Of a stretch of 64,000 nt of DNA, positions 1 through 11,600 are shown in pieces. The notes under the pieces are model-generated. The model searched no databases and was not told the DNA's origin. It saw only the letters and a list, made by a program, of their open reading frames with translations. Position numbers and translations under genes: made by a program. The DNA is from Littorina saxatilis (taxonomy: Eukaryota > Mollusca > Gastropoda > Littorinimorpha > Littorinidae): NCBI RefSeq assembly GCF_037325665.1, contig NC_090253.1, forward strand, positions 1,782,301 to 1,846,300, given 5' to 3'. The first letter of the stretch is position 1, and every line of letters begins with the position of its first letter.

Positions 1-800
1 CTTTGCCACGAGCGGTAGACTGACGAAACTGGGAGTAGGTGGTCTGGGTGAAAAAAGCAGTGCGTTCGGTTTCATTCTGTAAGTTCGACAGCTTGACTAA
101 ATGTTGTTATTTCGCCTTACGCGACTTGTTTCATTTTTTAGATAAATATCTTTGATGACGTCATATCCGGCTTTTTGTAAAAGATGAGGCGGCACTGTCA
201 CACCCTCATTTTTCAATAAAATTGATTGAAATTTTGGCCAAGCAATCTTCGACGAAGGCAGGACTTTGGTATTGCATTTCAGCTTGGAGGCTTAAAAATT
301 AATTAATGGCTTTGATAATTAAAAATCTGAAAATTGTAATTAAAATCATTTTTTTATAAAACGATCCAAAATTACGTTCATCTTATTCTTCATCATTTTC
401 TGATTCCAAAAACATATAAATATCTTATATTCGGATTAAAAATAAGCTCTGAAAATTAAAAATATAAAAATTATGATTAAAATTAAATTTCCAAAATCGA
501 TTTCAAAACAATTTCATCTTATTCCTTGTCGGTTCCTGATTCCAAAAACATATAGATATGATATGTTTGGATTAAAAACACGCTCAGAAAGTTAAAACGA
601 AGAGAGGTACAGAAAAGTGTGCTGTGCAGCACAGCGCAACCACTACCGCGCTAAACTGGCTCGTCAATTTCACTGCCTTTTGCACGAGCGGCGGACTACG
701 GTCATTGTGAAAAAATGCAGTGCGTTCAGTTTCATTCTGTGAGTTCCACAGCTTGACTAAATGTAGTAATTTCGCCTTACGCCACGTGTTTCTTCATTCA
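1..800. repeat. AT-rich dispersed repeat with a direct-repeat pair
   Basis: Segments at about 7-133 and 670-795 are alike (shared GCAGTGCGTTC, TTTCATTCTGT, AGCTTGACTAAATG, ATTTCGCCTTACG). Between them a unit with TGATTCCAAAAACATAT occurs twice (about 400 and 537). It looks like two overlapping copies of a non-coding mobile element; no ORF and no clear termini are seen. Confidence 0.5.
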
Positions 801-1107
801 AAATGAATACATTTCTTTTAAGTATGCTTTCTTCTAGGCAATAGACGAACTCCGGACATAACTCTGTCGGGTTTGTATGGGTTGTGAAAGAGTGAATGCT
901 CTTGCTTTCTATTGAGGCAAGCTCTCTACGCATGCCTCTTGTCCACTTGTTCCAGACACACCCCTCACTATTGGCTGGCCTGTAGCGTCACGGGAGAAAG
1001 TTTGACTCACCAAAAGCAAGAGTATGCACTCTGTCACAACCCATACACACCCGACACTTATTTCTCAACATTGTCTATGTCCAGAAAAAAACTGTGTTCG
1101 GGCTGTG

Positions 1108-1140
<33 letters not shown>

Positions 1141-1247
1141 ATCAACTGACCAGGTCTCATGGAGAGAAGCTGGGTGAGAGTTTTGTAGAACATGGATTGA
1201 CACTGGTTGCGCAGAGCTGGACTGAAGTTTGGACCCACCTCCTGACA

Positions 1248-1346
1248 CTGAAACATGGACAGTACCAGATGTGAGGCATGGACAGTACCAGATGTGAGGC
1301 ATGGACAGTACCAGATGTGAGGCATGGACAGTACCAGATGTGAGGC
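1248..1346 (+). repeat. Tandem repeat, 23-bp unit, about 4 copies
   Basis: Unit ATGGACAGTACCAGATGTGAG with minor variation, starting about 110 bp after a poly-C homopolymer (1108-1140). Confidence 0.8.
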
Positions 1347-1460
1347 AGGCTTTCAGCAGTACAATAGAACATCCCTTTAAGGGCAGGTAATATGAGCGTT
1401 CGCTTGAGTTTGTGTCCCTATTATTTCTCGTTTTATTACTGTACAATTATGTTCAATTGA

Positions 1461-2170
1461 ACAAGAAGAGCAAACGCTCGATCGAGTCACTTTCGCAGTT
1501 CTGAATATTATATGAGGCATCAGATGGACAGGAAGAAATTGCTATTCACAACACAATACAGATGTAAATAATTTGATGTAAAGAATAATCCTATAAAGTT
1601 TGAATCAAATCCGATGAATAGTTTCAGAGATATGATATTTCAATTTTTTTCCTTCAAGACATACCTGTGACCTTGAAAAAGGTCAAAGGTCACCAAAGCA
1701 GACGTCAAAGTGTAGAGGTCACTGGGAGTCACGTTCACATAAAATTTGAGCCCGGTCACTTTTATAGTTTCCGAGAAAAGCCCAACGTTAAGTTGTGTGT
1801 TGCCGAACAGAAAAGGCTAGTTATCTCCCTTGTTTTTCTGATAACGTTCGTAAAAGGCTACAGATGTAAATACTTTGATGTAAAGAATAATCCTACAAAG
1901 TTTCAATCACATCCGATGAACTTTGTCAAAGATATAAAATGTCTAATTTTTCCTTTGACGCTGACCTGTGACCTTGAAAAAGGTCAAAGGTCAACGAAAC
2001 CATCGTTAAAGTGTAGAGGTCATGGGAGGTCACGACTAAACAAAATATGAGCCCGATCGCTTTGATAGTTTCCGAGAAAAGTCCAACGTTAAGGTGGTGT
2101 CTACGGACGGCCGGCCGGACAGACTAACACTGACCGATTACATAGAGTCACTTTTTTTCAAGTGACTCAA
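1461..2170 (+). repeat. Dispersed element R (copy 1) with paired nuclear-receptor-like DR1 motifs
   Basis: It shares its left end (ACAAGAAGAGCAAACGCTCG), body and right end (GAGTCACTT hairpin AAGTGACTC) with 33096-33815. It contains two diverged internal units of about 300 bp, each with an inverted pair of AGGTCA-type direct repeats, and a GGCCGG run near the 3' end. No terminal inverted repeats or TSD are visible. The terminal hairpin recalls Helitron ends but the CTRR terminus is not evident. Confidence 0.6.
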
Positions 2171-2206
2171 TAAAACCTTGTTTAAACCAACCTCCCTTTT
2201 ACGACA

Positions 2207-2540
2207 GTCTTTTTCTTCTTCTTCGATAATGGGCTGAATCTCCCACATTCAATCATGTTTTTGGACGAATGGATTTCTACGTGTATGACAGTTTTTACCC
2301 CGCCATTCAGGTAGCCATACATTGCTTTAGTGGGAAGCATCCTGGGTATTTTTGTGTTTCTATAACCCACCAAACTCTGACATGGATTACAGGATCTTTT
2401 CCGTGTGCACTAGGTCTTGTGCTTGCATGTACACACTAAGGGGATAAGGCACGAGCAGGTCTGCACACAAGATTTGAACTGACGACCGTTCGATTAGGAG
2501 GCCGATGTCTTATCCACTAGGCCACTGCTCCTGTCCTATG
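2207..2540 (-). mobile_element. SINE-B copy (tRNA-like head, GAA-rich tail)
   Basis: On the minus strand the head reads AGTGGATAAGACATCGGCCT with a box-B-like segment near 2490, and the body (TCCATGTCAGAGTTTGGTGG, ACCCCGCCATTCAG in reverse) matches 58055-58436. The 3' end is (GAA)n at 2215-2225. Confidence 0.75.
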
Positions 2541-2654
2541 ACCTTCACAAATGTTAAGAAAATCTGGCCTTAAAAAAGGAGGGAGTCTCAAAATGGAGTT
2601 AAATGTATGGAGGTTATGAACAGAAAATCTTAAAAAGCAGGACCTTAAAAGGGA

Positions 2655-2800
2655 GGATCTCTCTCACACACACGCACCCACCCACACACACACGCACGCA
2701 TGCACACACACACACACACACGCACGCACGCACGTACACACACACACACACGCACGCACGCACACACCCTCAACCCATCCCACCCCCAACACAAACTCAC
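2655..2800 (+). repeat. (CA)n / (CACG)n microsatellite
   Basis: CA dinucleotides interspersed with ACGC, inside the intron after MYBBP1A exon 12. Confidence 0.9.
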
Positions 2801-2809
2801 ACCACTTAC

Positions 2810-2990
2810 ATGAGGAATGTCTTTCGTTGCCTTGATAACCTTGAAAAATGTGTGGAGCAACAGAAACTGAAGAATTGTCAGGGGCACGCTCTGTTGCACC
2901 GTGGGATTGACGGCAGCCACACGAAGCAAGGGAACTAACTGCTGGCTGAACTGGTCTCTATGTTTGGCCGAGTCCTCTTTGTCATCATCT
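2810..2990 (-). CDS. MYBBP1A: MYBBP1A exon 12 (last exon in window)
   Basis: One base plus 60 codons (DDDKEDSAKHRDQFSQQLVP...KATKDIPH). The acceptor TATATGTTCTCAG is chosen over an AG 32 bases further upstream because only it restores phase with exon 11. Donor CAT|GTAAGT. The intron beyond is filled with (CA)n and repeats. Confidence 0.83.
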
Positions 2991-3565
2991 CTGAGAACAT
3001 ATACGTTGGACATTTTGATCTTCTCAATCCAAAGGGTCCGGTATCAAGGTTTGTGGGAATTCCACTCAAAAGCTACAGCATTTACAGCATTTACAGCATT
3101 TACGGCATTTACAGAAATTGTGCACAAGAATACAGGGCTGTAAGCAAAATATTCTTGGTTGTTTTTAATTTCATTAACATTATTATTTGACAAAAACATT
3201 GGCTAGGTACATAATTTAAAAACCTGTAGAGCCCAACAAGTTGAAAATATAAAAGATTAGTAAATGTTCACCTGCATAACTTGAAAAGATCAGTAAACGT
3301 TCACCTGCGTAACTTGGAAAAGTCAGTACCTTTTTTTCCCTGCATAACTCAAAAGTATGGTGTGCAACTTATACTGTGTTTTCCCGTGAGTTATAACAAA
3401 TACATGTATGCTACAGCTGTACTCACTGTTGTACGAGGTCTCCTCTACCCATCATACAGTCCATGCACATCTCAGAAAACTCCTTCACAGATTCTCCCTG
3501 CAACTGTCAAACAGAAAAAAAAATCCATCATCATCATCAACTCTTATCATTTGGAACATACCATA

Positions 3566-3636
<71 letters not shown>

Positions 3637-5576
3637 ACACTTATCATTGTGAACCTATACCGTATTCAGAAACAATGCCACCCCCCCCCCCCCCTCCCTC
3701 TCATCACCACACCCAGCACCCTCCCTCCCCCCCAGCAAAGTTTCTCTCAAGGTCAACTTAAAATGCTGACTGAGAAGGTATCCATGTCCCACCCCTGTGG
3801 CATGTACAAGACTTGTCATTGTACCAGCAGTGGGCGTCTTCAATCTTGGGGGTCTTTAAAGGGAGGTTCCACTGTTCATTTCTTTGCCCGCGGCCCAGGA
3901 AATCCCCCCCCCCCCCCCCCCATACATACGCTGCTGACGAGTGTAGAGAGAGTGTTGGAGCGAAGAAAGTCGTGGTACTTGAGGCGATGACAGGTCTGGA
4001 TAAACTTGGTCACCATGGACAACACCGCTCCTGACTTTTCCTGGTCTCTGCACGCCCCCACCAGTAATGACTCCTGCACACACAAACATTCACGCTTTCA
4101 AGAATAAACAACGAAGTTGGCATTCATCCTTAATATTTCCATTTAAAAAAAGTCTGATTTTGAAACTCTTCTTCATATCATATTGCAAGAGGGACACAGT
4201 GAGATGACTAATCTCAAGTATTACCCAGTAATTAGGCCTAAAAAAAAAATAGGTGTGGTTACGGTAACCCGACCTACCCTATTTTTAGGGGCCGATCCTA
4301 TAACTTTTTATTACATTTGTCAAAAAAAAAAAAAAAAAAAAAAAACGAGTGCAAAAAACGCAATGAAAGCGAAAGCGCCCGTGTCGCACACTTATTTCCC
4401 TGTCAAGTACCGGAAAGTGGGTCATAAGGCGCGACTTTTTTCCTCGAGTTCGACCCCTGCATCTTGTATAAGAAGCGCCTAATCTGTGTATGAAATACGA
4501 AAAAAATCAAAGAGACCGCTTGAGTACCAGTCAAACAACTTGTGATAATGCATGTTTCAGCTACTAGGTACTGCCCTGCCTTTGATCTGGCCGCACACAC
4601 AGATTTCCACTCTGTTAAACTCGGTCACTGACCGGTCACTGACCCCGATGCAGGAAGTGTTTCCTCTCTCAGATATGACAGAGGAACCACCTCTCATGGC
4701 AAAAACTGGGTCATTGACCCCTGGGAAGAAGGTCGTGTCTTTTAACAAGGCCACCCAGCTATCACAATGCCTTTGGTCACTGACCGGTCACTGACCCCGA
4801 TGCAGGAAGTGTTTCCTCTCTCAGATATGACAGGGGAACCACCTCTCATGGCAAAAACTGGGTCATTTTGGTGTGCCCTATTGGCCCCCTGCGTCCAATG
4901 GGTGACTGGATTACAATTTTTTTTTTAAAAAGAAGGGGGTGCGTCTTAGATAACAAAGCGCCTTGTCACCCGGAAAGTACGGTAGGTTTAATTTGTACAC
5001 ATTAGAAAAAAAAGTTTAAACCAAAAAAAAAAGTGATTGCCTACCTACCTACCCTATTTTTTTTGGCTATGTTACCGTAACCACACCTATTATTTTTTTT
5101 GGCCTTAATTCCTTTAAAAATAACATTACAACATGCAATAACAAGCATAACATTTCTTGCAGCATTGGGAAGAGTATAATTATGAAAGAGTTCCAGCTGA
5201 CGATCTCATGGAAATCCCAAATATCTGCGGGGTGGCCGACCACAAGAACAAATTAATCAACCATTCAACCAACTCTCCCACCCACCCACCCAACAACCCA
5301 ACGGGACCATCCACTAAACAGGTTTTATTACAGGTGCCCTTCCCAAGAAACTATCAACATGCAGAGAAGTAAAAAAAGCTGCGCACAGTAATACTAATAG
5401 ATAGACCAGGCATAAGAATGGCTGAGAGGAAAAACCTCTAGAGAAAAAACACATTTAAAGACGCCTGAGCAATTTGAGAATATAAAACGCTTTATATAAA
5501 AAAACTTTTTGTTTTCCTCTGAAATTTCATTTCTAAACCTTTAACATTAACAGATTTGAGGATCATTCCCATGCCT

Positions 5577-5641
<65 letters not shown>

Positions 5642-8600
5642 GATTTCATATAGTCCTGTGAGGTTACCCTCATGGAAATTGAGGTGTAGTGCGTCGCTAC
5701 CCATAATATTTAGGCCAACAACAAAAAATAGTCTGTTTACGGTAACATAGGCAAAAAAAATAAGGTCGGTAGGTCGGGATTTCCCCCCCCCCCCCCCCCC
5801 AAAAAACATATTTTTAAGTTATTTTGCCAAAAAAACTAAGATTTTTTAATTTTTTTTATTTTATTTCAGTTTTATTTTTTTAATTTTTCCCAAATGCCAA
5901 AAAAAGTCTAGGGTCGCGCGAAAAAATAGGGTCGGTCGAAATACCGTAAACAGACTTTTGGGGGGGGGGGGGGGGGGGGCCTTAAAGCAAAAGCTCACTC
6001 ACCGCCCTTCTGCACACATCGAACAACGCGTCGTCTTTCCTGTCGTAGGCTCTGCAGATCACCGCAGCAGCCGCTGGAAACAACATGCTCTCTGCCTGCA
6101 ACACAAGTCAGACAGTAAGACCCCTTTAATACACTTATTTTTGTTGAGAGCATCCACATTTTCAAATGATTACGCCCCTTTAATTCACAAGTCAGAACGC
6201 CCCTTTAATACACTTATTTTTTTTGAAAGCATCCACATTTTCAAATGATTACCTTTTTTAATAAATCATCACATTAAAGGCACAGTAAGCCTCCCGTAAA
6301 CCATCACAGAGCTCCCCGAGCGTCTAAATACAGTACAAGCATACTTCCATTTGAACGCTCACCGAACGGGAACATCCTGGCTGCTTTCTGTCGAGCGTGA
6401 GACATTTTCAAAGAATTTATTTTTGTGGACTTGGCCCTGAAGAACAATGGCGCCTCGTTTTTGCGCTAGACCTAACTTTTAAAATCTAAATAATAAATTG
6501 ACAGCTTGTTACACAAACATTCTTTAATCATAAAAGAATTCGTTTTTCATCAAGACACGATCAGAACAATTCGAAGTTGTGAAAGTTTAAAAAAAGAAAA
6601 GCCCGGAAGCAGGGTCACGCAAGGGTCGTGGCAGACGACGGTTTTATCAGTGCAAATCGCCGTTCCTCTCAACAGTCAAAAGCCATCGCTAGAGTTCTTG
6701 TGAACCACAGCCGTTGTTTCGTGCATAAAAAACGTGCTATTGTAGATAAGCTCACGTCGAGTCGCGTTCAAATGACTAACTATGACTACTGCATTGTGAA
6801 AAGGGAAAACTGGATCACACGGGTTCACGATGGCTCAGGGGTAAGATAAACCACGCAAAAATAAATTCTTTGAAAATTGTTCGCTCTTTACGGAGGGCAC
6901 CTAGGATGTTCTCAATTGGTGAGTGTTTAAATGAAAGGGTGTTTGTACTGTGTGTAAAAGCCTGACCGTATCTGTGATGGTTTACGGGAGGCTTACTCTG
7001 CCTTTAACATCCATCGAATTTTCTGAGAAAAAAACAACTCATGCAAGGATACTGCTAGGATAAACTGTATTTTCTTTGAGTAAATTTGCCAAAATGACCA
7101 TAAAAGTATCTGTAATTCTTCTAAATTTAAGGCAGTCCTTGACATCCCACCTCCCACTGTAAGAAAAGTCTGGCAGATCTGCCAAACTGACGATTAATTC
7201 ATCGTTCTCAACACAACTGTTTTTACTAAGCCATCTAGCCAAACTCGTCCAACTAAACAAAAAACCAAAAAAATCTCAAGAAAGAGAGCACAGCTATAGA
7301 CATAGATAACTTTAAGACGAGAAACTCGGGTGTGGTGTACAACAAACATAAAACTGCCATCATATTCCTTTTATACACAGCATTGGAGGCGCAAATAGTC
7401 AACTCATAATAATTAAGATTAGGATATAATGTCAAAACAAATCTCTCTGCGTCTCACTCTCTTTCTCCCCCCTCTTCCCCCCCCCCATCTGTCTGTCTGT
7501 CTCTCTCTCTCAGCTATGCACGATTCATTAAAGGATTCCTACCAGAGCTGGATCAGATGTTTGCTCCAGAAGATGGCAGAACAGAGACAGCGCAACCTGC
7601 TTGCGTGGGACGGTGGAAGCCAGCAATGGATCTGTCAGCAACAATTAACATAATTTAAATCATTTTGAACTAATTCATCGTTATCCTGACTGCAATGATG
7701 AGAGATGTGACAGAAAGGAGAGCAACAGACAGACAGAGACCGATAGGAAATATGTGTTTGTGTATGATGGTTGGTGTCCATGGTTTCTGACTGGCAGTAT
7801 GAAATATGTGTTTGTGTATGATGGTTGGTGTCCATGGTTTCTGACTGGCAGTATGAAATATGTTGCTGATTGAGATAGAGATGGAAAAAAAAAATTTCAC
7901 AACGTGTGTGTCTGCATATGTGCATGAAAACATGCTCTCATGTGTGTGACTTCAATTTTTAACACATACAATTTTCCCCTCACAAAGTCTTCAAGATAGC
8001 TTGATTGATATCGACTCTTACTCTCCCTCTTGTTTCACACCTAATTTTCTCAAAGCTTCAGAGGTCTTTAAAACAGAGAAACCTCAGTAACTGAAACTTC
8101 AGGCCTTTCTTGTTGCTCACTCACTTCCAACTTTGGTCCAGAAGTCCTTGAGGTCATCCATGTCATCGACCTTCCTGGTCATCTCTTTGGCAACCATTTC
8201 CAGCATCATTTGCTGAAGTTGAGGCGTCTCCACGCTTCTCTGTTTCACAAAACACAGACAGGCTTTTAGCATGAATGCTCATACTACAGGGGAACCTCCC
8301 TTTTAAGAACCCCCATTTTAAGACTCCGTCCCTTTAAAACCTTATTTATTCAGATGTTCTATTCATAGGCTGTGTAAATGTGCCCCCATGTTAAGGCTGT
8401 GTAAATGTGCCCCCATGTTAAGGCTGTGTAAATGTGCCCCCATTTTAAGGCTGTGTAAACGTGCCCCCATTTTAAGGCTGTGTAAACGTGCCCCCATTTT
8501 AAGGCTGTGTAAACGTGCCCCCATTTTAAGGCTGTGTAAATGTGCCCCCATTTTAAGGCTGTGTAAATGTGCCCCCATTTTAAGGATGTGTAAATGTGCC

Positions 8601-11600
8601 CCCATTTTAAGGCTGTGTAAATGTGCCCCCATTTTAAGGATGTGTAAATGTGCCCCCATTTTAAGGCTGTGTAAATGTGCCCCCATTTTAAGGCTGTGTA
8701 AATGTGCCCCCATTTTAAGACTCCCCCCCTTTTCAGACCTAGTTTTCTCAGTTGTTTGTTTAGATTTTAAAAGGGGTGTTCCACTGTACACAATATCTTT
8801 CGACAGAACTTTTATTCTTCTTCTTCTTCTGCGTTCATGGGTTGAAACTCCCAAGTATACTTGTGTTATGCATGAGTGGGTTTTTAATGTGTATGACTGC
8901 AATTTAGGCAACCACATGCAGATTTTTGGGGAGAAAAAACTCGTATAAAATTGAGTCCCGTTGATACAAGCTTTGCTAACACAATCTCAGGTTTAACAGA
9001 AGGAAGTGTTATAAGTTGCTAGGGCTAGGCCCATTTCTTCTTTCATTGCTAAAAATTATTGGCTTATGAACAGCCGAACATTCAGTTTGAGGTCGAAGCA
9101 ATTTGATGGTTATTTCTGAACCATTGAATCTAACTTTACAGGTGAATGTGACTTTTTATTGGCAGGAAATCGCGCAAGCTGTGTGCCCTGAATGTTGGAG
9201 AAGAGTAATTTTCCTTGCAAAGTTTGCAGAATTGAATTTGGTCCTTCTTGATAAAATTGATTTCTAAAGGGTCAAAAAAAAGTTTTAGGTTCGGGAGAAA
9301 AAAAATAGCGAATCGGGAACAAGGAACTTTCAATTTTTTTCTCTCATTTTCTTTATTTAAATTTGGGTCACTTCCTCCCAGTGGAAAGCTAGCAGCAACA
9401 GAGTAGCGCTACCCAGGTGTCTGCATGCTTAAGTGTAATCAGCCATCTGCACTTATGGCAGAATGACCGAGGTCTTTTACGTGCCACAGTGTTGACACAG
9501 GGGTGGAACATGGATACCGTCTCTGAGTCTGCACATAAAGTTGACCTGTGTCAGTCCTGGCCCGGATTTGAACCTGCAACCTTAGGATCACAAGTCCAGT
9601 GCTCTACCAACTGAGCTACTGGTCCTCCCCAAAAAAGGCAAAGCCCTCACCCTGAACAACTGCAGAATATGCTCGTAGTTTTTCTTGCCCAGGATCTTGG
9701 CGGCCCCCCAGTGAGCCTTGAGGTAGGCCTTGTCCACCAGCGACTGAAACAAAGAATGATACTATTTAAGTCACTGTATTGAGAAATTCAAATACATTCA
9801 GCTAAATCAATAACTCCATAAGAACCTGCTGTAGCTGAACCCCCAAAGTTTGCAAGAACATACCAAGAGATAACAGCGGCCAGACCCCATCACAAACAGC
9901 TCTCCACATCTGACGGGTGTCTAACCCGCGACACAAAAGAAACTATGAATAGCTCATGCTCTAGACCAGCAGACAACTAAGTCAGCGCTGAGCAGCTGCT
10001 GTGAAAGGGTGTACTACTGCGTCAACCTGGCATAAATATTCCCACCAAATGCCTCTCACCTTGTCTTTGTTCCGACACGCCAGCAAAAAAATTAGCCTGT
10101 CAGGTGTACACTCCTCCCATCCTTTGTCCAGGTCCTCCTTCAGGACAGGCCACACTGTCTCGCTGAAGACCTCGAGGGTCAGGCAACCAATCAGATCCAT
10201 CAGAGTCTGCGTGACCGTGGGGCGGATGTGGCTCTTCTTGCTTCCCACTGTTAGCAGCTCCCTCACTACTGTGCCCAGCTGCTCACCCTGGTGAGTTAAA
10301 GACAAACAACACCGATTGAACAAAGTACAGTTAGCAGCTCCCTCACTACTGTGCCCAGCTGCTCACCCTGGTGAGTTAAAGACAAACAACACCGATTGAA
10401 CAAAGTACAGTTAGCAGCTCCCTCACTACTGTGCCCAGCTGCTCACCCTGGTGAGTTAAAGACAAACAACACCGATTGAACAAAGTACAGTTAGCAGCTC
10501 CCTCACTACTGTGCCCAGCTGCTCACCCTGGTGAGTTAAAGACAAACAACACCGATTGAACAAAGTACAGTTAGCAGCTCCCTCACTACTGTGCCCAGCT
10601 GCTCCCCCTGGTGAGTTAAAGACAAACAACACCGATTGAACAAAGTACTGTTAGCAGCTCCCTCACTACTGTGCCCAGCTGCTCCCCCTGGTGAGTTAAA
10701 GACAAACAACACCGATTGAACAAAGTACAGTTAGCAGCTCCCTCACTACTGTGCCCAGCTGCTCACCCTGGTGAGTTAAAGACAAACAACACCGATTGAA
10801 CAAAGTACAAAACCAGATGTCTCTCCCTGACCTTCTGACGTTAAAAGTGAAACAAAGTTCGAGAAGACATCTTTGTGCAAATAATGGTGTCACATAAACA
10901 TTCTGTCGCTGCTCCTGCATGTCTCTAAGAAACTGATTTTATTTTTAGAATTAAGTTTGTATTGGTGAATTCAGCATATCAGCTGGAGAAAATTACTTAT
11001 AAGGCCACTGCTAGGCTTTGCATGTATTGGTATTGTATATCATTAAAGAATGGTGATACAGTGGAGTTGACTGGCTTCAAGCTTGGCTGACTCAAGTTCT
11101 GGCTTTACACAAGAATTACTGTGCTCATGAAAGTAAATATCATCTGTTTGGGTTAGGCCTGAGGTATTTTCCCTATGAAATATCTCACAATCTACAAATT
11201 GTTTCATGTGAATTATGATGGAGAATTTGAGCAAAACCTGAAACAAGTTTCTCCCCAAAATATTCAATCTAAATTATACTTAATTCCACCTCAAAATCGT
11301 TCAGCTTAGTTTGTTGTTGGTAGCATTTAGGTACAAAGGACAAAATCAGTTCCTCGTCCCATGTCTCCAAACTGGTTTCATTCAAGATGCAGACACCCTT
11401 TCATTTATTTGTTTTCTCTTCAGACCCCAGAAAAGATAACGGGCGTACCTAATATTGATCAAATTCCTATGTCTCCCACTCCCCCGTTTGAAAGGAATAC
11501 CAACAACAACCACATTCTCTTAAAGTCACAAAGTTTGTGTCATCTCAACCATCTTTATTTGGATGCAAATGTTCTGCATGAAAACACGGCTTTTGTTTGT

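Noticed and set aside
3022-3030. Alternative upstream acceptor for MYBBP1A exon 12 (ATTGAG)
   Set aside because: Out of phase with exon 11; the TTCTCAG acceptor at 2991-2992 restores the frame.
5157-5372. 71-aa plus ORF after a TTCTTGCAG acceptor
   Set aside because: Ends in low-complexity Thr/Pro/Asn sequence with no partner exon or similarity.
7500-7653. Apparent plus-strand exon with a fine polypyrimidine-AG acceptor at 7513
   Set aside because: The opposite strand is MYBBP1A exon 8 with exact phase fit and donor; the plus-strand acceptor is chance from a CT-rich tract.
8363-8948. Overlapping ORFs of about 185 aa on both strands
   Set aside because: Translation of a 27-bp tandem repeat.
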